A DNA stretch of 64,000 nucleotides from Monocercomonoides exilis (lineage: Eukaryota; Preaxostyla; Oxymonadida; Polymastigidae), in the NCBI GenBank assembly GCA_001643675.2, contig LSRY02000004.1, positions 1,597,501 to 1,661,500 of the forward strand, read 5' to 3'. Shown piece by piece: positions 34,937 to 46,724 of the stretch. Numbering within the stretch: position 1 is the first letter of the stretch; the number at the start of each line of letters is the position of its first letter. A program made the position numbers and the translations under genes. A model generated the notes under the pieces. That model was not told the DNA's origin. It worked only from the letters and a program-made list of their open reading frames with translations, and searched no databases.

Positions 34937-36934
34937 TTATGCGACATTGTCCAGATTCCATGTCATTGGGTTAGGTAGATGAGCTTTTCTCTCGTTTATC
35001 AGTGCTGTCCACACAAACACTCCACCATGCTCATACAGATCAGGCGCACTTGTCCACACAAACTGATTGTCGTCTCTCACACACTCACCCACAGGCAGTG
35101 CTCCATCTGCAGCCACTTTCGCCATCCAGCGCAGCCTCATCCCAACATTCTGCCTCTTCCCCATCGCAAGCTCTGCCCACGCAGTAAACATCGTCGTCAG
35201 CCCCCACGGATTCACCCGCCCGTACTTCGCTTCTCCCTGGTTCGGAGACCATTTTCCTTTCTCTGTGAAATACGCATCGTTCTCAAACCTCCCAATGCCC
35301 ATGTAGTCCTTTCTCTCTCTCGGCTCTTGTGTGTCTGGATCAACCAGCGCCTGGCTGAGCTTTTCAATGACAGCATTGTACTGTCCCTGTGCCACAGGGT
35401 GTCTGATAGACGGAATCTGCACCACAGAAGACGATGATGACGGGAAGCCCAGGCATCCTAGCCACACCAACGCCAATGTGGATGAATCAATCTTTGTTTC
35501 AGGCTTCACTTTTTCATCGGCTTTTCCTGGGCCAGATCCAACATTAGTGATGTAAAGCTGGCGGTAGATGAGTTCGTTTCCATTCTCGTCTTTGTAGATC
35601 AGGTTGTTGTGTATCGCTTGGTTCAGCTCCATTGCACGGCGACGCAATTTCTCTGCTCTTGCTGGGTTGTGCAGGAAATGTTGCTCCAACTACATAAAAG
35701 CAATTGATGTTTTGTAAAAAGCATTTTAAATATAAAAAATAAAATATTATTTCAAATAAAAGAATGTATTTAACAACAAAAAGAAATAAATAAGGATTAT
35801 TCATACAGGAATTGATTGTATTAAAATAAATATATTTATAATAATTCACACCTTTGAAGCGCTCATCAATCCAGCATATGCAAAGGCCTGTGTGAATGCA
35901 TAATATCCCACATTCACTCCATCGCCACTAATTGGATCGCTCGATTCCTCCCAAATAGAATAGTCTGGCAAAAACAAGTTTTTGTATCCTTTGTTTTCCA
36001 ACAAGAAATCTTCAATGTCAGTAATTCTTGTCTGTAGAATATGGATGTTATATCAATCAAAATAAAATAAAATAAAATAAAATAAATTTTGAAAGAAAGA
36101 AAGAAAGAAAGTTAAATGATCCAATGAAATTATAGAGTTAATAAATACTTTCATTTCATTGACATAATCTCTAGTTCTGCTGTCAAGGGACATGTGATAT
36201 GCACCCATCAAGAACATTCCCATGTTGTCTAGCTGAGGATCAACAAAGCCAAAGATTTCTCCTGTGAAACCGTTGTAGCATGTGGAAAAGTATCCTTTTC
36301 CTTTCATGCCTGTTAATTTTTAACAAGAAGATTATAAAATAGCATATAAAACAGCAAACACAAAATAAATATGAATGGTTAAGAACATTCAACACATACA
36401 AAGAATAATTGTAATGATAAAAAAGTGACAATCCAAAAATTATAGCAATTTTTACTGTATTTTTTTTTAAAATTATCATTCAACAATCTTTGAATCATTT
36501 GTCACACCGTCTTTCTTCACAAGATCGCATTTAGCCATCCATCTGAAATATTTGCTTCCTTCTTCAACGAATCCTGCCTCAGAAAGAACCAAAGCAGCAA
36601 AGAAGCCATCGCGTGTCCATGTTTTATAATCGTAGTTTTCGTGCATTGATGCCATGATTGTTCCAACCTTTTAAAGGAAGAAAAAAGAATTTTCAAAAAA
36701 AATAAAAAATCACAAAAAATTTATGAAATTAACAAACGGTTGGATTTTGCCCATTCTTTAAGAGAAGCAATGAGTTAATGTACAAATCCATTTCCTTCTG
36801 ATTCAGTGTTGCTGGCATCTTGGCTCTGCTAAGCCAAGATGAGTATTGCTTCTTAGTTCGCTGGTAAACTGAATCTGTCGTAGATGATTGAGCAAGCTCC
36901 AATGCCTTCACCATTTGTGCGTTTGTTGTCTATT

Positions 36935-36966
<32 letters not shown>

Positions 36967-38176
36967 AAATATTATCAGTTTAAATTTACAAATGGACGCA
37001 TTCACAGTTGGAATAAGAATATAACACAATTTATAAAATAGGAAAAATGTCAATAGGTTTTAAAAAATGAAGAAAATCAAACTCTGTAGCATCGATAGAC
37101 TGTAATTTTTGCTTCAGAATTTGGTGGAATATTGAATTTCCATGATATTCCAACTTGTTGCACGTTAGCTGTGCAATGCCCTTCATTCTTAAGCTTTCCG
37201 TTATTTGCAATGAATTGCTTCAAAACGTTCTTATCATCAACAGCTTTATCACCCACGCTGTATGTTGGTTCAGTAAATTCTGCGTAATCAGCCATTTTTC
37301 CCAGTACTCCTGCGCAAAACAGTGCATCATTGTTTGTCGTGAATTTTGTCGAGCTATGAATATCTTGTGCAGTGCTTGTCATATCGGTTCTAAAATAAAG
37401 AAAAGAAAAAAGCAAATAAAGAGAAATAAAAAGATGTTTCATGGTTTTCAAAATTTTTCTCAAAAGTTGACTAATTTTCATACACAGGATTTGTTTTATC
37501 ATCAAGAGGATTTAACTCAACATAAGATAAAAATGATCCTTCAACAGCATCTGTTTCAGAAGGATTTGACAATTTGTATGTTACTGTATAGAAAGGGCAA
37601 TATGGAGGCATTTGATAATCAACTTTCAAAGTCAATGGCATTGTCTCCTCATTGTAAGAATACACTTCGGTCTCGAGAACACCTTTATGTCCAAATGATG
37701 GAGATGCTTCAAATAATTTTGGATCAGCTCCATAGCATGCTCCTCCAATCAAAAAAGCAAATGAGTCGCCTTTAATTGCAGAATGATCATATGACTGCCA
37801 AATTAAAAAATAAATTGATAAATTCAAAGGAAAATCAGAAATTATCATAAAAAGAGTTTCAAACTGGAGCAATGTTATATATAAACGGTCCGACAGCATT
37901 AGTAGGTCCTTTCTAAAAAAATAAAAAATATAAAGCAATAATGTAAATCAAATTATAGAGTGCATAACTGTTAATGCTTGGCGATTTTGTCTCCAACATA
38001 AAAGAGAGTCTGCCCAGTTAGACAATTGCAATCTACAAATTAGTATCAATAAAATAACATTCGTTAATGATGATAGTACAAAACACAAACGATGGCATGG
38101 CTTTGTCTCTGTGCTCCACGTGCTCTGAAAATAAAAAGCACAGTACGAAAGAAGCCGTAAAAAGTGTTACGCTCAT
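34937..38176 (-). CDS. Secreted GH15 glucoamylase-like glycoside hydrolase, 753 aa, ten exons
   Basis: Exons 38091-38176, 37969-38032, 37865-37912, 37484-37794, 37083-37389, 36738-36929, 36508-36667, 36149-36309, 35852-36031 and 34937-35689, all in consistent phase. The N-terminus (MSVTLFTASFVLCFLF) is a signal peptide. Residues about 55-275 are beta-rich and match the N-terminal beta-sandwich found in prokaryote-type GH15 enzymes. The (alpha/alpha)6 catalytic domain follows, with YKTWTRDG (353-356 is WTRD), DPQLDNMGMFL, PDYSIWEE (general-acid candidate Glu471), NPWGLTT (about 663) and ALPVGE (base candidate Glu705). GH15 enzymes release glucose from the nonreducing ends of starch- or glycogen-like alpha-glucans, so this enzyme probably acts in digestive vacuoles or outside the cell. 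The exon 7 donor is chosen as GAC G|GTGTGA because it gives a continuous KKDGMKG loop; an alternative donor 22 bp downstream breaks the frame. Catalytic residues are assigned by recalled alignment. Confidence 0.88.
36058..36112. repeat. (AAAAT)n and (AAAG)n microsatellites inside a GH15 intron
   Basis: Adjacent pentanucleotide and tetranucleotide repeats lie within the intron 36032-36148. They are noncoding and probably length-variable. Confidence 0.85.
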
Positions 38177-38435
38177 TTTTCAACAAAAAGATAAAAATTG
38201 ATCTTTCCCATTTGTTGGTTATTGATTGTTAATTATAACAACATCTATTAATCATCAAATAAATTAAGATTGAAAAAGAAGTAAATTCATTTTCATTGAA
38301 TTTATTTGTTCAAAAGATTATAAAAGGAATAATTTTCAAAAAATGAAAATAAATGTTTTGTGAAAGCTCAAAAATATAGCAAAAACAAGAAAAATAAATA
38401 AATAAATAAATAAGAATAGAGAAAGTTGAATTGAT

Positions 38436-39212
38436 GGTTAATCACAACTTTAAGTAACATTCAGAAACTCGTTTTTTTTTCGGATTTTTTGTGACAGAAT
38501 GATTTAACATCAATAAATAAAACATGCTAGGGGTGAATTTTCCATTTTTAGAATACTTTTTTTTCAATGAAAAAATCTAATTTTTGAAAATCTTATGGTT
38601 ATGATCAAACTAATTTCTTATAATTTAAATTTGAAAACTGAACGATTTTTGAAAATTTCATAGTTTGGTATAAATTGATTTATAAGAAAAAAATCTTTCC
38701 ATTCAAATGAAGAGAATTAAAGATGTTTGAAGTTCATATTTGAATGTTTTGAAAAATTTAAATGGTGTGTGCATAAACCCGCACTTGTGCAAAAACCAGC
38801 ACACTTGACATTTTCTTTCGAAACACTCATCCACATTCAAATATGTGAATGCGTTTTGCACAAGTGCGGGTTTATGCACACACCATTAAAATTTTTCAAA
38901 ACATTCAAATATGAACTTCAAACATCTTTAATTCTCTTCATTTGAATGGAAAGATTTTTTTCTTATAAATCAATTTATACCAAACTATGAAATTTTCAAA
39001 AATCGTTCAGTTTTCAAATTTAAATTATAAGAAATTAGTTTGATCATAACCATAAGATTTTCAAAAATTAGATTTTTTCATTGAAAAAAAAGTATTCTAA
39101 AAATGGAAAATTCACCCCTAGCATGTTTTATTTATTGATGTTAAATCATTCTGTCACAAAAAATCCGAAAAAAAAACGAGTTTCTGAATGTTACTTAAAG
39201 TTGTGACTTGCC
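38436..39212. mobile_element. Foldback MITE, 777 bp, with 359-bp inverted arms and 8-bp target duplication (hAT-like?)
   Basis: Left arm 38436-38794 and right arm 38854-39212 are reverse complements of equal length (359 bp), almost perfect except in the outermost six bases, with a 59-bp spacer. The octamer GAATTGAT occurs directly outside both ends (38428-38435 and 39213-39220) as a perfect target-site duplication. No transposase is encoded, so the element is nonautonomous. Eight-bp duplications are typical of the hAT and P superfamilies, whereas arms this long are more typical of Mutator or foldback elements; the superfamily call is tentative. It sits between the 5' end of the GH15 gene and the 3' end of the 1790-aa gene. 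The RNA of either strand would form a very long hairpin. Confidence 0.9.
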
Positions 39213-39350
39213 GAATTGATATTATATTTATAAAAATTTATAAAATAATTCAACATTTCAGTCTTTTTCAAAAATGAATTTGATAACCTAAGAGTGATGT
39301 ATGTATAAATAAATATATAATACATAGAAAAATACGAAAAAATAGAAATA

Positions 39351-42300
39351 TCACTTTGCAATTGTAGTACACTGGAAAGATGTATAAATAGACAGTAAAA
39401 AAGATGCTGTTTTCCTTGTATGAAATTCAGCATGGGTAAGAAGTGCAAGTATCGCATCCTCAGCTCCTTCCTCTTCAAGCAACTTCATCAAAGGAAATCT
39501 GTTTGTATAGTAATAAGGCGCATTATTGGCTAATGTTGCATTGAGCTGCAGATAATTCCAATCACTTTCAAAAAGAGACTCCACCATCATAAACGGGCAC
39601 TTTCTGATCCATTCAGTCTCATATAGCATTTTTGTGTACAAACGCCCAGCAATCTCTGTTGATGGCCAATCTGTCGAAACACTAACCGATTTTTTCCACA
39701 AAACATTTCTGAATCTGTAAGGAATTAACGCCTTTGACCAGAGCAAGGTTAGTTGCTTCTTTCGAATGTGAGGATACCAATTTGACACAACAGCAGCACA
39801 CATACAAGAAACAATAAGCTGAGTTGTTTTCTCTAACTGAGAACAATATGGAAGAAATGAAAATAATGAATTCTTCACCGCCTCAATCAATCTGTCTGGA
39901 ATGAGCGGGCCAAAGCATATTGCAATCCCTATTACGCAGCGAGCCATTGAATCCAAAAGCAATGAAGGAGATGAAGGAGAAAGATGCTTCATCAGAACTT
40001 CACTAAAAGCATCGACAAACTTTGGATTAAGAAGAATTGTACCTCCTGGACAAAAAAAAAATAAACATTGTAAAAAGAGAAAAATGAGTTTTGAAGCGAT
40101 GAATCCATTGATTGAATATTCAATTTAGTAAAATTAATTAATTAATTAACATAAAATCGAATTAAAAATCTAAAGATTATATTTCTGACCTGTTTCCAAA
40201 GCTGAGTCAAGTGAAGCAAAATACAATATAAGTTTTGATATTTCGTTGTTTCCTTTCTTTTCTAGAAAATCAGTTTGATATGCATTGGAAATCGGTTCGT
40301 TCTTGTGTGTGAGAAGAAGAGAAACCGCTGGCCAATCCAACTGAAGAGCTGTCATTTTGCCTAAAATGTTTTCAAAACGTTGAAAATTGCTGTTTTCAGC
40401 AAGCCACATGTCAAAGGCAATGCCATCAAGTGCCACAACATCAATAATATGCTTTCCAGCCTCAATTCCAGAATACAAATAGTCTCTCATTGCTTTTGAA
40501 ATGCTTTGTTTCTCCAGAATGCTCTGATCTCTCTCAATCACTCCAACAATTCTTTCTATGAAATCTCCTTCTGTTAGACAGTTAATCACTGACTGTGGAG
40601 CCTGAATGTCTGGAAGCATCAGAGAAACAACTTGTAGTGATTGTGATGCTTTTGCATTTTCTGTGTTAACTTTTGGAGATGCAAGCTCAAACAATGTTTC
40701 GAACAATTTGATATTATTTAACGCGAGAAAAGGGAATTCCTTGCAATTTTGGGAAATCCTCAGCAAATTATTTGCGAATTCGCCAGGCATGTGACGATAA
40801 AGAAGCGAGCAAATGTAACACAAAGTGTTGACGCATTTTTCTTTTGCATCTGGCTGGGTGTGTGCAATGAAAGAAACGACCTTTATCAGACTTTGGGTGG
40901 CTGCCAGTTCGCTATCAACAGCTGAAATGCTTATCGATTCAACAAATTCCAATGCAGGGCCATATAATGAAACAGGAAAGGCCTCAATTCCACGCACAAA
41001 TAACCTTAAAAGTGCCTTTCGAAGTGAGTTATTCAGATTCTGCTTCTTGGCTTCCTGGACAACGACAGTAAAAACTCTCGCAAAGAAAGATGATTCGGCA
41101 GCTGTGAACTCAAGTTGTCTGTCTCCTGCCCAGCGAATGAAAAGCTTCATGCCTTCTTTCTCGACAAAGGCTTTTCTGATGGATTTCTGTTGCCTTGATA
41201 CAAAAAGCGCATCAATCAGGCTGAACGATACGTATATTCTATTGTCTCGTTTAGCCTTCTCTTGTTCAAAAATATCCTTTCCTATTTCTTTCTTTTTATT
41301 CTCTTTTTCCACGAAATAAACTGATTTCGACAAATAGTCATCATCTTTTTCATCTTTGTTTGTCGAATTCTTTGAATTACCCTTTTTGCCATCTCCTTTT
41401 CGCTTTTCCTTTGTCTTCTTTGAGCTTGCCACGTTGTTTCTACGTTCTTTGGAAAGTGTATTGCAGTTCTCTTTTTCCTCTTTCTGTGCCACTTCTTTTT
41501 TTGGCTTATCAAAGATCATGTTAACTTCTTTTATTGCTTCAATCTCCTTCTCGTAATCAATCATTTTGGCGATGCTTTCATTAACTCCAATGCAAACACG
41601 AAATAATCGAAGTACATTGCTCGAAAGAGTTGTTCTATTACACGTTTTATTCTGATTTCCATATTCTTCTTCGTCTTCGTCTTCTCCTTCTTCTAACTTC
41701 AATTCCATTGATTCTTTCCCTTTTCTCTTCTCCAGCACATCATTGCTTGAACAGCAAAAATGATTCCTTAGTACTTCCAATAATAATTCACAGCATCCGC
41801 TTTCCTTCAAAATATCCACAATTGTCGGTTTCCATCGAATTAATCTCGCCAAAATCACACAAATGCTCTGCAGTCCATTCATCAGTTGGATATTTCCCGA
41901 AATTGCAGGCGAAGAAGAAGAAGAACTCGAAGCCGAAATCTCATCTGCTGCTTCATCATATGCTGCGTTAAGGTGTTCAAAAAGAAAGTTGATGAGATAT
42001 TTCATAAACTTTTCTTCTGTGAGGCATTCTGTCAGAATGTCAATCTCGCTATTTTTCTGTGGAGTTGAAATGTTTATTGGAGGCGTTGGAACAAAAGGAG
42101 GAGGCCTTTGTGATTGCGGCAATGGTGGCATCTGCACACTAATATTTTGGTTTGAGAAATATGAAGAGGAAGAGGAGGATGAAGAAGAAGAAGCGGAAGA
42201 CGAAGATGAGACTGATGTGGACGAGGAAAAAGGCTCCGTTATCAAATAAATGACTGGAACGTCTGAAGATGTGAGTTGATCGTTAGACTTTTGTTGTATT

Positions 42301-44989
42301 TGGAGCTGGCTTAGCTTGTTTGTGTCCTGCCCGTCGTTTGAAGATGCTATCTGAGATTCCGATCGGTCAAGTTTTGTTTCATTATTTGAAAGTTTTTGAC
42401 AAACATTTAGCATCTCTTCAATTGAATGCAGGGCAGCTATTTGAACCAAAAGGCTCCTCTCAAAGCAAATGTCTGCGATGCAGTTCAACATTGTTGAAAA
42501 ATCCAGAAATATATCAGCAACACCATCTCTTTCAATCCATTGAGTCAATTCAGACAAAAGCTTAACACAAACATGTTCGTCAAATAACTTGTTCGCATAG
42601 AGGCAATCAATAATGAACGAACAAAGCATCTGAATGACATTTTTGTCTGTTGTTTGCCGCTTCACACATTTCATAAGAGAGTCAAAAATGCTGAATATCT
42701 CAGAAGCCGAAAGAGGATCAGAGCGCATTTGTATCGGTAAAGTTGTCAGAGGAGGTATATTTATTGGAAAGGCATTTGATGTTGCATTATCCGAATTTTT
42801 ATCATTCAAAGTTGAATCAGAAGAAGAAGAAGAAGAAGAAGAAGAAGAAGAAGAAGAAGAAGAAGAAGAAGAAGAAGAAGAAGAAGAAGAAGAAGAAGAA
42901 GAAGAAGAAGAAGAAGAAGAAGAAGAAGAAGAAGAAGAAGAAGAAGAAGAAGAAGAAGAAGAAGAAGAAGAAGGAAAAGGAGGAGGAGGAGGAGAAACGC
43001 AGAAAGGGCGTGACGGCTCTGGCACAGCAAGTGGAGTTGAAGTGTTTGTTGTTTGTTTACTACAATCTGTGCTCAACAGCTTTTCTTCTGAAGATATCAG
43101 CGCATCAGAAGATCCAGTTGCTAAAAGCGAAAACAAATTCTTTTTTTCGGCAGATTCACAGTCAGCCTCAGAAATGCAATTTGCTCGAGTTTCTTCTGCC
43201 CGGGCTGTATTTTCATTGAAATGAGTCAGTTTGATCTTTTCTCTCTGAAGAATGCTGCTCATCTTTTGAAAGATTGCTCCTAAATAGTTTTGGCTAATCA
43301 AAATATCGATAAGCTTTTTCCTCTCCTCAATCAGATGCTCGATTCTTCTCTTTCTTTGAGCCAATGATCTTTTTCTTCTTTTATTGTGTGTATTTATATC
43401 AGAATATTTATCATCATCTAATTTCCCTCTTTCCTTGCATTCAGACAACAGTATTGTTAATTTATTCAGTTTCCTTTCCAATTTTTCATTAATAATCATC
43501 TTCAGAATTCTCAACGCAAATCTCGATAATTCACCGTCTTCGCAACAGATTGCATCGACAAGAAGCTTCAGCTGCACAATTCCCACAGTCATTTGTCTTC
43601 CATATTTCAATGTAAAATTCGTATCATCTCCATTTTCTGTGTTCAGTTGACTTTTCAACTCTGAAGTTTTTGATTTTTCTTTTAATGCTTTTTTCTTTCT
43701 CAATTTAGCAAGTTTGTGTTCTTCTTCATTCGTTTTGATTTGTTTCTCGATAAAAGAAATTTTTACTTCATCTTCGAAAATTTCATCAACAATTGTTTTC
43801 AGATGTTCATAAATATAAGCTGGTGCAAACAGTTCCTTCTCAGTTCCCTTCAAAATATTCAAGGCTTTGGGCAAATTCACATCGAAAAGCTTCATCGCAA
43901 CATTCTGTGTTTTCGTTGCTTTCTTCAGCTTCATTTTAAACTCTGATGTTTTCAAATGAATATCTTGGTTTAAGTGCAAAATTTCATTTCTCAGACGTAT
44001 ATTTATCATTTCAGCGGAAGATGGTACAAGTTTCAATTCATCACTTGAGCTATCTTCACCCTTGCTTGCTGCATCAGAAAAGTCATCCTTATCTTGGCTT
44101 TCAATGACATCTTCGTCTGCTGTTTCTTCGCATTCCTCTTCGTCTTCTTTGCAAGTCTCTTTGTAGCAATATTTGTGATCAATATTTCTCGATTCTAATT
44201 TGAATCGTCCAAATGTGTATCCTTCAAATATCAATATTAGTGAATGCCTCCATCTCGACCAATATTTGTTCATCTGATTCGATAATGAACTGTTTCTTAT
44301 TATCATCTCGCAAATTCCAACTTCAATCATCATCTCACGAAAAACGCCAGCTTTTATCCCGCTTAAAACTTCCCATATATTCCCACATATGTCACGTATT
44401 TCATTCGTCGCTTGACTTTGAAAAGAAAATGAATGGGTGTGTATTAAAAGTTCTCTAAGCTCGAAGATTCCAATGCATTCTTTGTATTTATCAATGAGAA
44501 AACTACAAGATTGCAATAGTTTTAAATTAACTTCTTCTTTTTGGCCAATTCTTTGATGTTCAATGCAAAAATATCGAATAAATTAAATGATAATGCTTTT
44601 ATCGAGATTGAAAAAGATAAACCTGAAAATTTTTAGAATGTCATTCAATAAGCTATCAGCTAATTGCAGTTTTATTTGTTGTTTGATAGAATCTTGTTTA
44701 TCTGAAAAAGTGCATAACAAATTGCAATGATTGATTCGAAAAAAAGCACACCTAAACTTGTTAACTCTTTGTAAATGTTTGCATACCTTTCTTTTGTGTT
44801 GCTGCTAAGATAGTTATCAAATCTCATCAATAAATACTTTGAAATTTCCATTTCAGAATTAGTTAAGATGTTATCTCTTTGTTTCCCAAAAGCATCATCT
44901 TCAGAATGATCCTTAAAATTATTATCCTTTGTAAAGCACTTCATGTTTTTAACTTCATTTTGATCATTTAACTGACATACATCTTGCAT
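39351..44989 (-). CDS. Large helical protein with internal poly-Ser run, 1790 aa, function unknown
   Basis: Exons 44752-44989, 44623-44701, 40190-44550 and 39351-40045 join in phase (1, 2, 1) through introns of 50, 72 and 144 nt. The start ATG is at 44987-44989. The protein is mostly alpha-helical, with Leu/Ile-rich segments such as LRELLIHTHSF, NEIRDICGNIWEVL and LLVQIAALHSIEEML that look like ARM/HEAT solenoid text. There are also acidic and Lys/Glu coiled-coil stretches at about 180-330. A run of about 52 serines (residues about 632-683) comes from a (GAA)n tract, and Ser-rich linkers follow. The C-terminal exon is compact and hydrophobic (EEEGAEDAILALLTHAEF). I do not recognise the family. 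The last two exons resemble globular ARM-type text, so a scaffold or adaptor role is a guess only. Confidence 0.8.
42819..42972. repeat. (GAA)n microsatellite encoding poly-Ser on the minus strand
   Basis: About 51 uninterrupted GAA units. On the coding (minus) strand they read as TCT serine codons, producing the poly-Ser run of the 1790-aa protein. The tract length should be unstable, and every change by a full unit stays in frame. Confidence 0.95.
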
Positions 44990-45320
44990 TTCTCTGAATG
45001 ATGTAATCACAAAATTATTTTTCCAGAAAAAAAATATATAACTTATCACAAAATTTTTGAATGCATTGTTCTTTATTTATAAAATCAAGAGAATAATATA
45101 GTTCAAATAATATTAATAATCAAAGAAGATTAAAAAAACAGAAAAAAGAAAGAAAAAAAGAAAGAATAAAAAAATTGAGAAAAAAGCAAAAAAGAAAAGA
45201 AAAGACAGACAAGCTTGATTAACAATAAAACGATTACAATAGAAAATGATGCAATATAAAAATGCATAGATTGGAATTTGTAATAAAATATTTTGCTTAG
45301 CAATTTTGTTTATTACATTA
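44990..45320. other. AT-rich 5' flank of the 1790-aa gene
   Basis: These 331 bp upstream of the gene start contain polypurine stretches and no convincing ORF. The promoter of the 1790-aa gene should be here. The TA-flanked inverted-repeat element begins directly after it. Confidence 0.5.
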
Positions 45321-45322
45321 TA

Positions 45323-45742
45323 GTTGGTGTTAATAATGGTGGACACTTTCAATAACTGTGTCCAGTGGTATTATCTCAACAACTGTTGATTGTTGCATTT
45401 CGACAATAAACCCAATTATTCCCTCATTGAATACAAACTAATAAATCATATGAAAATGAAACAACTCACTCCCAAGAAAAAAGAAAAAAAAGGAAAAAAA
45501 AATAAACATTTTTTTCCTTTTCGGATTAACTCAGAGAAATAAAAATCCGCATGTTTCTTCGAAGTTGAAAAATGTCTCCTTCTTTATTCTTGGGAGTGAG
45601 TTGTTTCATTTTCATATGACTTATTAGTTTGTATTCAATGAGGGATCAATTGGGTTTATTGTCGAAATGCAACAATCAACAGTTGTTGAGATAATACCAC
45701 TGGACACAGTTATTGAAAGTGTCCACCATTATTAACACCAAC
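45323..45742. mobile_element. MITE with about 155-bp inverted arms, TA target duplication (Tc1/mariner-like?)
   Basis: Left arm 45323-45477 (starting GTTGGTGTTAATAATGG) and right arm 45588-45742 are reverse complements with only a few mismatches. The dinucleotide TA flanks both ends (45321-45322 and 45743-45744). The 110-bp spacer is purine-rich and noncoding. TA duplications are typical of Tc1/mariner transposons, but a two-base duplication is weak evidence in A/T-rich DNA. No transposase is present. Confidence 0.8.
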
Positions 45743-45747
45743 TATTT

Positions 45748-45985
45748 GGGTGATTCTTTATGAAAAGTCACAAATGTTTAATTTTCAAAAAAAAAAAATT
45801 TAATATTTTGTTTAATATTTTGTTAGCAAATATCAAACTAAACTAAAATGGAATCTATTATCTGAAAATGCTATTTCAAACATTCTCGAGGAGATTTGTG
45901 ATCTGAAACAGAAATTTTAGCAAAATATGAAATATTTGATATATTTGAAAATAAAACATTTGTGACTTTTCAAAAAGAATCACAC
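45748..45985. mobile_element. Small inverted-repeat element, about 238 bp
   Basis: The first 40 bases (starting GGGTGATTCTTTATG) and the last 40 form an imperfect inverted repeat centred on GAAAAGTCACAAATGTTT. The interior is A/T rich. It directly abuts the 420-bp TA-flanked element. A clear target duplication is not visible, although TATTTG occurs near both ends, so its status as a MITE is uncertain. Confidence 0.55.
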
Positions 45986-46319
45986 ATATTTGTAAACATT
46001 TTTTTCAAGAATAGATTTTTTTGCATTTTTTTGCATTATAATGGAAGACTTGGATGATTTTTATTTTTTGTCATGTTTTTTCACTCAAATTTTTCGATTC
46101 GAACATTTTCTCTTGAATATTAAAGAATGAACATTGAAAAGTGAAATGGCTAATAAAAGACATTTATATCTTAAATACGATTTATCCATTTGTTTAAAAA
46201 AACAATTATCATATTTTTATTTCTTTTGAATTCAAAATTTCATCCCATAAACAAACAGTCTATGATAAAACAACACTCCGAAAAATGTTATGATTTCAAA
46301 AAAAAATCACCCATTTATT
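45986..46319. other. AT-rich unique spacer
   Basis: Between the small inverted-repeat element and the outer end of arm B. Strongly A/T rich, with no ORF or repeat that I can support. Confidence 0.5.
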
Positions 46320-46724
46320 GAAAGTTTCAAGGATTATTAATTAAATTGATTGAAAAAATCTGTGAAAATTTGAAATTCGAAATGTTTCATTTCAGAATTT
46401 CTTTTATTGCAATGATGATAAAATGACAAAAAATATTTATTAAAAGCAAAGGCCTTCCAAAAAACTGTGAAATTCCTTGAAAAGAGCTGGTTTTTATCGA
46501 TTATTAATCACCCATCAAAAAAGTCAAATGATTTTGAGAAAACAACATCTCGATTTTTTTCTATTCGTAAATCTCAAAGTTATTTTTGTTCACAATGACT
46601 ATTATTGAAACAAATTAATTATATGCTTTCACGAAAAATTTACTGTTCGTAGCTTTTTCTTAACAATTAGAACGTGTTCCATGCTTGTTTTCAATAACAA
46701 CAGAACTCCAAGCTGCTGAATGCT

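Noticed and set aside
38436-39212. Palindrome as an assembly or foldback sequencing artefact
   Set aside because: The perfect octamer on both sides, the unique 59-bp loop and the mismatches restricted to the outer ends fit a transposon insertion better, though read support would settle it.
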